Source: Thinopyrum elongatum (lineage: Eukaryota > Streptophyta > Magnoliopsida > Poales > Poaceae). From it: a stretch of 64,000 nucleotides of DNA. Made by a program: the position numbers and the translations under genes. This document shows positions 22,536 through 35,851 of this stretch, one piece after another. The notes under the pieces were generated by a model. The model was not told the origin of the DNA. It saw nothing but the letters and a program-made list of their open reading frames with translations, and did not search any database. Numbering within the stretch: the first letter of the stretch is position 1; each line of letters opens with the position of its first letter. The stretch spans positions 217,402,255-217,466,254 of the forward strand of contig CM022303.1 of assembly GCA_011799875.1 (NCBI GenBank), written 5' to 3'.

Positions 22536-24782
22536 AACTAGATGATACCCCGCGCGTTGCTGCGGGAATCGTTGCAATATATTTTGATCAAATTTAATTG
22601 TCTTGATCTTTACCACTCCATATATGAAGACCTATCCTCATTAATGTAAAATTGATTTGTTATCTATAAAATGAAGCTAGTTGGATCGATTAAAATAACA
22701 ATCACAATTACTTTGAAATTGCATACCAACAAAATGACTATCTTTGGGTTGCAACTACACATGACAAAAAATGTGGAGTGGAATTAATACAACAATCATA
22801 TATATATTATGGAGATAATATAACCAAACTACGTAAAAAACATGCGGCTTTGAATATTTCAACGATTTGCTTTCCTACCAATGCTACAGTTTAATGGTCA
22901 CATCTTATAATTTCTTGATCTGCTCTGGCTTTTACAAAGAAATTTAAGATTAACAGAGAAAAGGAAGCAAAAATATGTAGTGCATGAAATAACTTATTGG
23001 CCATAGCCGAAAATCATTTCGTGAATCAATAATAGGCATAAACAAAGAAAAATAGCTGATAAAATCATAATTTATTTAACCTATTGGCAAGAGAAATTGT
23101 ACATTAACCTGTTCAATGGAGTAAATTCCAAACGTGCATAGTTAGATAAGAATAGTTCCACATTCAGAGAGGAAAGGAATGACACCTCACATAGTATAAC
23201 GCATAATAACTAGCAACAAAGGTAGTGGAGTGGAAAGGTTTATTTATGAAGGAAGCAAAATTATGTCTTTGTAGGCATCCTGCTAGCACACACCTGTAAT
23301 TGGTGGAAAGGAATGAGAAAAACAAAGATATATATATTAGCAATCAAGCAGTATGTAATCAAAAAAGATATACATGCGTGTGCGTGTGTGAAAGAGAATG
23401 ATGCTCTACTTCATATGTTGGTATGTGATCACGAGACAAATACATAGCCATGCCTTTCCAGCATAGAATTGCTCTGCTCGGCAATCCTCAGGATTTGCAT
23501 CCAAAGATAAAAGTTGTAAAGAGTTGTGGTTCCTGACAATCGGCTGATAACGGAATCATTTGCAAGAGCAAGGTCTGTACATAAGAAAGCTTTGCTGATT
23601 GAGTTTGCGACAGATTCAGTAAAAAACATCTTGTACTACTTCTGGGAACTCTGAATCTTCAAAGAACACATGGCTTATTTTATGATGTAGTATGCTGCAT
23701 CAGAACCTCCATGGCAATCAAAAAGCTACTAACAAATAACACGGTTAGTCCAGATAGTGCAAGAAAATCTCCGTGAAATCCATGTGGGAGTACACTTCAT
23801 AGGGTAGGTTGGCTTGGTGTAGTATGACGGATTATTTGGGCATGAAGGTGGTGAACGTAGGATACTATAGGAAGTCTCCTGCTCCTTGCCTCATCGAATA
23901 GACCCAAATTGCCATATTGATTCATTTAAATTGCTATCTAGTCTAGGAGATTAAAAAGAACTGCAATGTGCAAATCCTATACACCTGGTCTGATTCATTG
24001 GAACCGACCGAACCAGCCTCCCAACGGCGCCGAGCTAGCTTGGCCAGAATGGAGCAGACATGACAAGGGAGGAGTACCAAATACAGTACAAATCAAATTT
24101 GCTACCATTGTCTCAAAGATGCTCAGGGCACCCGATCAGCACCGGCAAGGGAACCGCATTCCTAGATCGTGGTTGGAAGTGAGATAGACATGTGGTAGAT
24201 GCTCTGCAATCCCTGGCCAATGGCAAGGTACATGGGGCGGCAAAAGGTGGTGAGACCGGAGGCCGGCTACGCTGCAAGGCATCCGGCAGCGCGAGTGACA
24301 TAGTGAGATAGTTGGGGGATCGAGAGAGATGCAGTCTCAGGAGAGAGGCGAGTCGAGCCAGTAATAATTGTGGAAGAGGAAATTGCTTGATTGATAGGTC
24401 AGTTACACGAGGCAGAAGAGGAAGGGGCCGCTCTCTTCGGTGACCATGAGAACCCACGCATGCAGCAAATTAGAGATCAGAGGGCTGTAGTTGGCTAGGC
24501 TATATTGAATCAACGCCTAAAACAATATTGATGACCCACTCAGATGGGAACCGAACGTCCTGTTGATTTTTTCTGCTGATGTGGAGGCTGCATGTTGAAA
24601 GAATGTTGATGTGGCAACATGCTGATGTGGACAATGTGCATGGTGAGATAATAGGAAGAAGTGGGGAGCAACTTCTTAAGAATGGTAGATAAGTTAGTCC
24701 ATAAAAATAATATAAAAGTGCACCAAAACCATATAAAACTATTGTAAACATGGCATGAATACTTCATAAATTATAGAGACAT
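22536..24782. other. AT-rich DNA, no gene recognised
   Basis: It begins at the truncated edge of LTR G with 'actagatgataccccgcgcgttgctgcggga', a GC-rich terminal-looking motif followed by AT-rich sequence. It ends at the truncated edge of LTR C. A moderately GC-rich patch near 23970-24460 has a 114-residue minus-strand ORF without any recognised domain. It may be a DNA transposon or a deletion junction, but no paired terminus was found. Confidence 0.4.
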
Positions 24783-25463
24783 TGGAGACGGATCACCTGG
24801 GCAGGAGCACTTTTGCTCTCCGGCGGAGCGATTTTGCCGGGGATACTTCCCTCCGGGAGGGGGAAATCGAAACCATCGACATCACCAATGATCCTCTCAT
24901 CATGGAAGGACCAATCTTCATCAACATCTTCACCAACAGCATCCCATCTCAAACCCTAGTTCATCTCTTGTATTCAATCTTTGTCCCAAAACCTTAGATT
25001 GGTACCTGTGGGTTGCTAGCAGTGTTGATTACATCTTGTAGTTGATGCTAGTTGGTGGAAGATTATATGTTCAGATCCTTAATGATATTCAATACTCCTC
25101 TGATCTTGAACATGAATTGATTTGTGAGTAGTTACTTTTGTTCTTGAGGACATGGGAGAAGTCTTGTTATAAGTAATCATGTGAATTTGGTATTCGTTCG
25201 ATATTTTGATGATATGTATGTTATTGCTTCCTTTAGTGGTGTCATGTGAACGTCAACTACATGACGCTTCACCATACTTGGGCCTAAGGGAAGGCATTGT
25301 GGAGTTATAAGTAGATGATGGGTTGCTAGAGTGACAGAAGCTTAAACCCTAGTTTATGCGTTTTTCCGTAAGGGGCTAATTTGGATCCATATGTTTCATG
25401 CTATGGTTAGATTTATCTTAATTCTTCTTTCGTAGTTGCAGATGCTTGCAAGAGGGGGTAATC
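24783..25463 (+). repeat. 5' LTR of element C, first surviving part
   Basis: It aligns with the later two thirds of the LTR of A (29600-30285 and 38349-39035), sharing 'cttccctccgggagggggaaatcga', 'caaaccctagttcatctctt' and 'gatgggttgctagagtgacagaagc'. The left edge at about 24783 is a truncation. The right edge is the TSD of solo LTR D. Confidence 0.85.
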
Positions 25464-28400
25464 TGTGACATCCTGATTTTGGCAACCTTTTCTTTTCAAA
25501 CTTTTCTTGGCTTTATTTGAAATTTGAATGGTTTTTGAACCTATTCATTTGGTCTTGGAAACTTTTGAATCTTTTCCAAGTAATCCAAAGCCTCATCACC
25601 ATGCCAAAACCCTGTCAAGCACCCCAAGGACCCAAATCCCAATTTGAATCATCTTCAAAAACCCTTTTCTTTTATTTGAGAATTTAGGCCATTACTATGG
25701 GTTGTGAAGCAACCTATAGTTGGGATGCTCAGAAAATTCTCAAATAATTCTCTAAAATACTTTGGATCATATCTTGTCCCAATCTCCAAAAATATTCCAT
25801 GGCCTAGTTCAAATATTTTGCAAAATAAATCATTTTTGTTCCTGGTCAGTTTGGACCTTTGTGAAGGAAGTGTACGCTAGGATTGTCCAATTGCTCTCAA
25901 ATTTTTACAGCATGAGGACACCTACAAACAACCTTCCTCCACCAAGTTTCAGCATCTGAAGATCATCTGAGTGAGCAGTACTCCAACTTTCAGATTCTGG
26001 TCCAGATTTGCCACTTACACATGAACTACCCTCAAACTTCAACCAAACCACCTCAAACTTGACTAGTTTGGAGTCCTTCCAACGAAGATCACTCCAGACA
26101 CCAGCTTTGGCTCAATCTCCACCTTATCTTGTCTCCAGAACCTCCCCAAGTCTACTGTCAGAAACTGTTGCTGAGTATACCTCTCAGTTCTGCTTGAACC
26201 AAGCCAAACTATGGGCACAGGTGAAGTGAGGGATCGAAGGTCGAAGTGCTAGACAAGAAACGCCAGGCATACGTGGCCTCCTGGTGCCAAGCACCGTGGT
26301 GAGCATGGCGCTGGCATGCCTGTCGCCGCGCTCTGTGCTGCGCCAGGCTCGGGTCTCATCCGAGTGAGACCACGGTGCCGCAGCAGCTTGTCTGGGCATG
26401 CCGACATTGCCCTTGGTCGACACGCAGTCCCTCCAGAACCCTCGCCTGCGCCGGAGAAGCCCTCGCCGGCCGCCACGCCATCGCTGCACTTGGCGCCCGT
26501 GCGGTCACAGTGGCGGGCACGCTGTTGTCTTCCTCCTGAGCGATCACTTCCAGCATTCAATGCACCTGCTTGCACAAGTCCTCTCGCCTGCAAGCAGCCA
26601 GCCAACACGGCGTACGTCGCCGGCGCCATGGCCCGCATCGAGCCGCTTTGGGAGATATCACTGTTCGCCCCTTCCCGGCTATAAATAGCCCTGCCCAGCC
26701 CCTCCTCGCTTCACCACCTCTCCACCACCTCCCTCATCCACCTCCAGAGCGCCCAAGGAGGGCTGGGAGCTCATCTCCCTCAGCTCCGGCAGAAGCTCTG
26801 CCGCTCGATCCCCTTCCATCGCCAGCCCTCTCCAAGCCATCCCAGCTCCGCCCAAGCCCACCGTCGAGTTCGTAGTGTTCCACTGGTGCTTCCAGACCCC
26901 TCCCCAAATCGAACCGCTGCCGGAATCATCACCTCCGTCGACCATCGTAGCTGCTGTCCACCGGAGAAGAAGGGCGCGCCGCCGTCCGGCCATCTCCGGG
27001 AGAGCTATGGGTACAGGGAGGACCGTCTTCGAGTGCCCGATCGATTCCCGTCGTTTCCCAGCCCAACCGCCGTCCCTATCACCGGTGAGCGTCGCCGGAG
27101 CCCCGCCTCCCTCTGTCCCCTCTCTTCCTCCTCTGTTTAAACGGGCCGGGCCCCACTTGCCAGCGACTGGCCGAAGAGGTAAGTGGAGGCGCCCGGGGCA
27201 AATACGCCTTCGACATGGCCGTTTCTGTTTTCTAATTTTGATTTTATTAAATAGAGTTGACTAGCAGGTTTGACTGTGAATAACTTTTTACAGAAAAGTC
27301 CAAATGAATTGATTCTTTTTTGCATTGTGTTTATAATATAATTCTTTATTTCCACCAAGTTTGGTATTTTTCTCACACTCACAGAATTGTTGGCAAATAA
27401 AAATGATTTATGTGACATTTTCCTTTGTTATTTTAAAATGTTTTCAGAAGTAGAAACTTGTGGATTTGAAGGACAAGAGTTTCTGAACCACCCAACTAAT
27501 CAAGGCAAGCCAGGACATCCATACTATGAAGCATTTCATAGCATTGCATAATTCATATTCATTTCTTGCATTTAATTAATATGGTAAATTCAAGTGAAGT
27601 ATTTAAAGGCCTATTGTTGACAACTTAAATTGATGACCATGATTGCTAAGTGAAACTTAGCTGGTTGATCAAGAGTCACCTGTCCGGGCTTACCCGTGCA
27701 GCCACATTCGCCGGTATGGGACGGCCTTGACTTGGTCTGGCTCCGTGCTCTTTCACCGGTACCTCCAGACAGGGAGGGTTATGCGTGCGTGCTACCCTGA
27801 TCAGGTAGACGGTGATAACCCTATGACCCCAGTTGAGTTTTGTGCCGGTGTCCCCGTTTGGGACAATATAGTTTGGCTACGATGGTGGCAGGTGTCACGA
27901 GGTGACACAGGGGGGCCACCCAGGGCAGGACTCCGGGGGAGAATGAATGCCGGTGGTACGATGGGAGAGTCACGGGTCAGGCAGGTTTCATTGGAGCAAC
28001 ACTGGTCCACCCGAAAGGGATCACGAGGTCAGTGCTCCATAGTGTGGGTAAAGTGCGCAACCTCTGCAGAGTGTAAAATCTATTCGAATAGCCACGTCCA
28101 CGTTATTGGACAGCCCGTCCAGACCTCTCTAGGTGATCAACCGTAATAACTATAGTAGTGATTGAAGAACTTGTCTTATGAGCAGTAGTACTCGTTGAGA
28201 TAGAGTATTCTGGGGGTTGTGAGACTACCCGGATATGAGTAAGTGGAGACAGTAAGTGAATCACTTAGAGTTTAACCTGTTCATTGCCATGCTATTATTT
28301 GCTGCATATTTGGTTGTCATGTGCTTGTGAGTACATTCAAAGTACTCACCTGGCGTATCATGCCAGATGCAGGAGAAGACTGAGACGGAGGTCTGGATGT

Positions 28401-28720
28401 TCGTGTTGCGATGCCTAGGATGTGTCCTCGGCAGTGTCCCTGTGGATGGAGTTACTGTCATGTTCCGCTACGTAGTAGTCTTCCACTGTAGTATTCCGCA
28501 GTAATACCGAGGCTCGGATATGTTAGATAAATAATGTAGATATTGTCATAGCACTAGATGTGCTTTTGGCCTCGATGAGCATGTAACATATGAGCTTGTA
28601 CTCGACTATTATCAATAAATTTTTAGCTATGTTCTGTCCCAAGTTATTGTGTGTTTCCAGAAGACATGATCTCTGGGTTGGAAACACTGGTAAACCGGTT
28701 CTCTGAGCCGGGGTGCCACA
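25464..28720 (+). mobile_element. Solo LTR (element D), 3.26 kb
   Basis: It begins TGTGACATCCTGATTTTGG and ends GGGGTGCCACA. It is flanked by TAATC at 25459-25463 and 28721-28725, a 5 bp TSD. Removing it restores the LTR of C ('...taatcataag'), as seen intact in element A near 30286. Inside are an AT-rich first third, a GC-rich block with a CTATAAATAGCCC box near 26679, and a late segment shared with block E ('gagtacattcaaagtactcacctggcg'). There is no retroviral-type ORF. GC-rich ORFs at 26180-27260 are LTR sequence. Confidence 0.85.
26679..26691 (+). promoter_or_regulatory. Predicted LTR promoter of solo LTR D
   Basis: CTATAAATAGCCC is followed by a C-rich leader with 'ctcctcgcttcaccacctc'. 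It sits where block E has its own TATA-like box, consistent with the U3/R boundary of a long LTR. Confidence 0.55.
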
Positions 28721-29174
28721 TAATCATAAGTGTGTGATACAACTCCAACGTATCTATAATTTTTTATTGTTCCATGCTATTATATTATCCATCTTGTATG
28801 TTTTATATGCATTATTATGTTATTTTATATCATTTTTTGGGACTAACCTATTAACCTGGTGCCCAGTGCCAGTTGCTGTTTTTTCCTTGATTTTGTGTTT
28901 TTCAAAAAATCAATACCAAACGGAACAAAACTTTTTGATGATTTTTCTTGGACAAGAAGACACGCACGAAGCTTCGGGAGGAGGCCAGAAGAGCTACGGG
29001 TAGGCCACAAGCTAACAAGGCGCGCCCTAGGGGGCCGCCCTGCAAGCTTGTGGGCCCCTCGTAGCCCCTCTAACCCTAATCTCAGCTCCATAAATACCCA
29101 AATATTCCCCGTATATGAGAGGGCACAACAAAAATACTTTTCCACCGCCACGAGCTTCTGTTCTCATGAGATCC

Positions 29175-30695
29175 TGATACGTCCATTTTGCATCATGCTT
29201 TTATATTGATATTTATTTCATTATGGGTTGTTATTACACATTCTAGGACAATACTTATGCCTTTTCTCTCTTATTTTACAAGGTTTATATGAAGAGGGAG
29301 AATGCCGGCAGCTGGAATTCTGGACTGGAAAAGGAGCAACTCTGAGAGACCTATTTTACACAACTCCAAAAGTCCTGAGAGTTCACGGAGAATTATTTTG
29401 GAATATATAAAAAATATTGGGCGAAGAAAGCACCAGAGGGGACCCACCAGGCAGCCACAAGGGTGGGGGGCACGCCCTACCCCCTGGGCGCGCCTCCCTG
29501 CCTTGTGGGGCACCTGGCAGGCCACCGATGGCCATCTTCTGCTATATGATGTGTTTTGACCTGGAAAAAATAAGAAGGAAGCTTTTGGGACGAAGCGCCA
29601 CCGTCTCGAGGCGGAACCTAGGAAGAACCAATCTAGGGCTCCAACGGAGCTGTTCTGCCGAAGAAACTTCCCTCCGGGAGGGGGAAATCGAAGCCATCGT
29701 CATCACCAACGATCCTCTCATCGAGAGGGGGTCAATCTCCATCAACATCTTCACCAGCACCATCTTCTCTCAAACCCTAGTTCATCTCTTCTATCCGATC
29801 TTTGTCTCGAAACCTCAGATTGGTACCTGTGGGTTGCTAGTAGTGTTGATTACTCCTTGTAGTTGATGCTAGTTGGTTTATTCGGTGGAAGATCATATGT
29901 TCAGATCCTTAATGCTATTCAATACTCCTCTAATTATTAACATGAATATGCTTTGTGAGTAATTACGTTTGTTCCTGAGGACATGAGAAGTCTTGTTATA
30001 AGTAATCATGTGAATTTGGTATTCGTTCGATATTTTGATGAGATGTATGTTGTCTTTCCTCTAGTGGTGTTATGTGAACGTCCACTACATGACACTTCAC
30101 CATGATTTGGGCCTAGGGGCAGGCATTGGGAAGTAATAAGTAGATGATGGGTTGCTAGAGTGACAGAAGCTTAAACCCTAGTTTATGCGTTGCTTCGTAA
30201 GGGGCTGATTTGGATCCATATGTTTCATGCTATGGTTAGATTTATCTTAATTCTTCTTTCGTAGTTGCGGATGCTTGCGAGAGGGGTTAATCATAAGTGG
30301 GAGGCTTTTCCAAGTAAGGGCAGCACCCAAGCACCGGTCCACCCACATATCAAATTATCAAAGTAACAAACGCGAATCATATGAGCATGATGAAAACTAG
30401 CTTGACAGTAATTCCCATGTGTCCTCGGGAGCACTTTGCTTTATATAAGAGTTTGTCCAGGCTTGTCCTTTGCTAAAAAAAGGATTGGGCCACCTTGCTA
30501 CACCTTAGTTACTTTTGTTACTTGTTACCCGTTACGAATTATCTTATCACACAACTATCTGTTACCGATAATTTCAGTGCTTGCATAGAATACCTTGCTG
30601 AAAACCGCTTGTCATTTCCTTCTGCTCCTCGGTGGGTTTGACACTATTACTTATCAAAAGGACTACGATAGATCCCCTATACTTGTGGGTCATCA
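29175..30695 (+). repeat. 5' LTR of element A
   Basis: It runs TGATACGTCC...GGGTCATCA. A TATA-like 'aatatataaaaaat' occurs near 29401. It carries a ~19 bp segment (about 29470-29490) that is absent from the 3' LTR. Confidence 0.9.
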
Positions 30696-30706
30696 AGACT
30701 CTTTTC

Positions 30707-30723
30707 TGGCACCGTTGCCGGGG
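30707..30723 (+). promoter_or_regulatory. Primer-binding site of element A (tRNA-Asp)
   Basis: TGGCACCGTTGCCGGGG matches 16 of 17 bases of the complement of the plant tRNA-Asp 3' end (CCCCGGCAACGGCGCCA). It begins 11 nt after the LTR. Confidence 0.75.
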
Positions 30724-30801
30724 AGTGAAGCGCCTTTGGTAAGTGGAATTTGGTAAGGAAACATTTATATTACGAGCTGAAATTTACTGTCACTTGTCAC
30801 T

Positions 30802-32991
30802 ATGGAAAATAATCCTTTGAGTGGCTTGTTCGGGGTATCTTCACCTCGACCGGAAGAGAAAAGAGTTGCTCCTCAACCTACCACACCTACTGAAAATATT
30901 TATTATGAAATTCCTTCGGGTATGATAGAGAAACTGCTAGCTAATCCTTATGCAGGAGATGGAACATTACATCTTGATATGCACCTAATCTATGTGGATG
31001 AAGTTTGTGGATTATTTAAGCTTGCAGGTTTGCCCGAGGATGATGTCAAGAAGAAGGTCTTCCCTTTATCTTTGAAGGGAAAGGCATTGACATGGTATAG
31101 GCTATGTGATGATATTGGATCATGGAACTACAACCGATTGAAATTGGAATTTCATCAGAAGTTTTATCCTATGCATCTGGTTCATCATGATCGGAATTAT
31201 ATTTATAATTTTTGGCCTCATGAAGGAGAAAGTATCGCTCAAGCTTGGGGGAGGCTTAAGTCAATGTTATATTCATGCCCCAATCATGAGCTCTCAAGGG
31301 AAATTATTATTCAGAATTTTTATGCTCGGCTTTCTCGTAATGATCAATCCATGCTCGATACTTCTTGCACTGGTTCTTTTATGAAGAAGACTATTGAATT
31401 CAAATGGGATTTATTGGAAGGAATTAAATGCAACTCTGAAGATTGGGAACTCGACGATGGTAATGAGTCAGGTATAAACCTTAAGTTTGATTGTGTTAAA
31501 TCTTTTATGGATACCGATGCTTTTCATGATTTTAGCACTAAATATGGACTTGACTCTGAGATAGTAGCTTCTTTTTGTGAATCATTTGCTACACATGTTG
31601 ATCTCCCTAAGGAGAAGTGGTTTAAATATCATCCTCCCATTGAAGTAAAAGTAGTAGAACCTATTAAAGTTGAAGAAGAAACTATTAATTGTAATGTTGA
31701 TCCTATTGTTCCTATTGCTTATATTGAGAAACCACCTTTTCCTGTTAGAATAAAGGATCATGCTAAAGCTTCAACTATGGTTCGTAAGAGTAATATTAGA
31801 ACACCTACACCCCCTGAACAAATTAAAGTTGAACCTAGTATTGCTATGGTTAAAGATCTCTTGGTCGATAATATTGACGAGCATGTTACTTATTTATGTG
31901 GTGAAGCTGCTAGAATTGCTAAACCTGATATTAAAGATAAACATAGACCCATTGTTGGCATGCTTGTTGTTTCTGTTAAAATAGGAGATCATTGTTATCA
32001 TGGTTTATGTGATGTGGGTGCTAGTGTGAGTGCAATTCCTTATACCTTATATCAAGAAATTATGAATGATATTGCACCTGCTGAGATAGAAGATATTGAT
32101 GTTACTATTAAACTTGCCAATAGAGATACTATATCACCAATTGGGATTGTTAGAGATGTTGAAGTCTTGTGTGGGAAAATAAAATACCCTACTGATTTTC
32201 TTGTTCTTGGTTCCCGACAAGATGATTTTTGTCCCATTATATTTGTTAGACCTTTCTTGAACATTGTTAATGCTAGTTCAGACTATGAGAAAGAAATTGT
32301 TACTGTAAGTTTTGGGCATGTGTCTCATGATTTTAATTTCTCTAAATTTCGTAGACAACCCCATGATAAGGAATTGCCTAGTAAGGATGAAATCATTGGT
32401 CTTGCTTCTATTGCCGTGCCTCCTACTGATCCTTTAGAACAATATTTGCTAGATCATGAAAATGATATGTTTATGAATGAAAGAAAGGAGTTAGATGAAA
32501 TATTCTTTAACCAAATGCCTGTTTTGAAACACAATTTGCTTGTTGAAATCCTTGGAGATCCTCCTCCACCCAAGGGTGATCCCGTGTTTGAGCTTAAACA
32601 ATTACCTGATACTTTAAAATATGCTTATCTTGATGAAAAGAAGATATATCCTGTTATTATTAGTGCTAATCTTTCAGAGCATGAAGAAAATAAATTATGG
32701 AAAACTCTGAGGAAGCACCGTGCCGCTATTGGATATACTCTTGATGATCTTAAGGGCATTAGTCCCACTCTATGTCAGCACAAAATTAATATGGAGCCTG
32801 ATGCTAAACCAGTTGTTGATCACCAACGACGGTTAAATCCTAAGATGAAGGAAGTGGTAAGAAATGAAATACTAAAACTTCTGGAGGCATGTATAATTTA
32901 TCGTATTGCTGATAGTAGATGGGTAAGTCCTATTCATTGTGTCCCTAAGAAGGGAGGTATTACTGTTGTTCCTAATGATAAGAATGATTGA
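30802..32991 (+). pseudogene. gag-protease-RT (N-terminal part) ORF of element A
   Basis: The 729-residue frame starts at MENNPLSGLFG. The gag capsid region lies around residues 90-200 (SLKGKALTWYRLCDD, RLKLEFHQKFYP, HEGESIAQAWGRLK). The aspartic protease segment is near residues 395-490 with the active site CDVGASVSAIP (Asp at about residue 404), a non-canonical DVGA in place of DTG or DSG. From about residue 660 the RT N-terminus begins (VVRNEILKLLEACIIYRI, RWVSPIHCVPKKGG). The frame ends at 32991 because of a 1-nt-scale frameshift near 32975-32990: the RT continues in the next frame at 32988. No gag zinc knuckle is evident. In the intact family gag and pol are probably one polyprotein. Confidence 0.9.
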
Positions 32992-35543
32992 TTCCACAAA
33001 GAATTGTTACAGGTTATAGAATGGTAATTGATTTTCACAAATTAAACAAAGCTACTAGAAAAGATCATTACCCTCTACCTTTTATTGATCAAATGTTAGA
33101 AAGATTATCCAAACATACACATTTTTGCTTTCTAGAAGGTTATTCTGGTTTTTCTCAAATACCTGTGTCAAAAGAGGACCAAGAAAAGACCACTTTTACT
33201 TGCCCTTTCAGTACCTTTGCTTATAGATGCATGCCTTTTGGTTTATGCAATGCACCTGCTACCTTTCAAAGATGTATGACTGCTATATTCTCTGACTTTT
33301 GTGAAAAGATTGTTGAGGTTTTCATGGATGATTTCTTCGTTTACGGAACTTCTTTTTATGATTGCTTAAGCAACCTTGATCAAGTTTTGCAGAGATGTGA
33401 AGAAACTAATCTTGTCTTGAATTGGGAGAAGTGCCACTTTATGGTTAATGAAGGTATTGTTTTGGGGCATAAAATTTCTGAAAGAGGTATTAAAGTTGAT
33501 AAAGCTAAAGTAGATGCTATTGAAAAGATGCCGTGTCCTAAAGATATCAAAGGTATAAGAAGTTTCCTTGGTCATGCTGGTTTCTATAGGAGGTTTATTA
33601 AAGACTTCTCTAAAATTTCTAGGCCTCTCACTAATCTCTTGCAAAAAGATGTTCCCTTTGTTTTTGATGATGATTGTGTAGAAGCATTTGAAATACTTAA
33701 GAAAGCCTTGATTTCTGCACCTATTATTCAACCACCTGATTGGAATCTACCCTTTGAAATTATGTGTGATGCTAGTGATTATGATGTTGGTGCTGTTCTA
33801 GGACAAAGAGTTGATAAAAAATTGAATGTTATTCATTATGCTAGTAAAACTCTAGACAGTGCCCAGAGAAATTATGCTACTACTGAAAAATAATTTTTAG
33901 CAGTTGTTTTTGCTTGTGATAAGTTCAGATCTTATATTGTTGATTCCAAAGTAACTGTTCACACTGATCATGCTGCTATTAAATATCTTATGGAAAAGAA
34001 AGATGCTAAACCTAGACTTATTAGATGGGTTCTCTTACTGCAAGAATTTGATTTGCATATTGTTGATAGAAAGGGAGCTGAGAACCCTGTTGCAGACAAC
34101 TTGTCTAGGTTAGAAAATGTTCTTGATGACCCACTACCTATTGATGATAGCTTTCCTGATGAGCAATTAGCTGTCATAAATGCTTCTCGTAATACTCCAT
34201 GGTATGCTGATTATGGAAATTACATTGTTGCTAAATTTATACCACCTAATTTCACATACCAGCAAAAGAAAAAGTTTTTCTATGATTTAAGACATTACTT
34301 TTGGGATGACCCACACCTTTATAAAGAGGGAGTAGATGGTATTATTAGATGTTGTGTACCTGAGCATGAACAGGAACAGATCCTACGCAAGTGCCACTCC
34401 GAAGCTTATGGAGGACACCATGCTGGAGATAGAACTGCACACAAGGTATTGCAATCTAGTTTTTATTGGCCTACTCTCTTCAAGGATGCCCGTAAGTTTG
34501 TCTTGTCTTGTGATGAATGCCAGAGTATTGGCAATATTAGTAGACATCAGGAAATGCCTATGAATTATTCACTTGTTATTGAACCATTTGATGTTTGGGG
34601 CTTTGATTATATGGGACCCTTTCCTTCCTCTAATGGGTATACACATATTTTAGTTGCTGTTGATTATGTTACTAAGTGGGTAGAAGCTATTCCAACTAGT
34701 AGTGCTGATCATAACACTTCTATTAAGATGCTTAAAGAAGTTATTTTTCCGAGGTTTGGAGTCCCTAGATATTTAATGACTGATGGTTGTTCACATTTTA
34801 TTCATGGTGCTTTCCATAAAATGCTTCCTAAATATGATGTCAACCATAGAATTGCATCTCCATATCACCCTCAGTCTAGTGGTCAAGTAGAATTGAGCAA
34901 TAGAGAGATTAAATTAATTTTGCAAAAGACCGTTAATAGATCTAGAAAGAATTTTTCTAAGAAACTTGATGATGCATTATGGGCCTATAGAACTGCTTAT
35001 AAAAACCCTATGGGTATGTCTCCGTATAAAATGGTTTATGGAAAAGCTTGTCATTTACCTCTTGAACTAGAACATAAAGCGTATTGGGCTATTAAAGAGC
35101 TCAACTATGATTTCAAACTTGCCGGTGAGAAGAGGTTATTTGACATTAGCTCACTTGATGAATGGAGAACCCATGCTTTTGAGAATGCCAAGTTGTTTAA
35201 AGAAAAAGTTAAAAGATGGCATGGCAAAAGAATACAAAAACGTGAATTCAATGTAGGTGATCATGTCTTGCTATACAACTCTCGTTTAAGATCTTTTGCA
35301 GGAAAGCTTCTCTCTAAATGGGAAGGTCCTTACATTATTGAAGAGGTATATCGTTCCGGTGCCATTAAGATCAACAATGCCGAAGGTGGTAAACGGTCAA
35401 AGAATCAAACATTATATTTCAGGTACTCCCATAAATGTCAAGACGAATATTATCAATACCGTAACACCGGAGGAGTACATAAGGGACACTTTCTAGAATG
35501 TTTCAGACTCCGAAAAGGAATAGGTATGTGGTACGGTAAGTAA
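32988..35543 (+). pseudogene. RT-RNase H-integrase part of pol, element A
   Basis: One frame with a single internal TAA (33891-33893). The first part is RT: DFHKLNKATRKDHYPLPFIDQ, FAYRCMPFGLCNAPATFQR and the catalytic FMDDF (33321-33335). RNase H starts around FEIMCDASDYDVGAVLGQ and is cut by the stop inside ...NYATTEK, then resumes ([24 protein letters not shown]). Integrase has a His-His-Cys-Cys segment ([22 protein letters not shown]). Its catalytic triad is intact: Asp in GFDYMGPF (34605), Asp in MTDGCSHF (34782) and Glu in [11 protein letters not shown] (34890), with 35 residues between the last two. The end of the ORF lacks a chromodomain that I can see, as expected for the Athila group. 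Broken by the upstream frameshift plus the nonsense codon. Confidence 0.92.
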
Positions 35544-35851
35544 ACCGACTCCAAAACTGTTCTAATGGCAATTTTTCTCCGTTTTGGAATATTTAAAAAA
35601 TTAGGAAAATTAAAAGTAGTCCGAAAAGTGCATGAGGAAGCGACAAGGCAGGGAGGCGCGCCCTACCCCCCTGGGCGAGCCCCCCACCCTTGCCGCCACC
35701 TCGTGTGCCCTCTGGACTCCGTTTTCTTGCACAATATTTCTTTTGGTCAGTAAAAATTCATTATATAATCTCCCGGAGATTTTGACCACCGTGCCACGGC
35801 AATATCTCCTGTTCTTGTTTCGAGCTGTTTTTCTGACAGATCCAAATCGCC

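Noticed and set aside
26184..27264. Overlapping ORFs of 100-130 codons in solo LTR D
   Set aside because: Same explanation: GC-rich LTR sequence with a TATA box, bounded by LTR ends and TSD.
33366..33731. 121-codon minus-strand ORF inside pol of element A
   Set aside because: It is the antisense shadow of the reverse transcriptase and RNase H coding frame.
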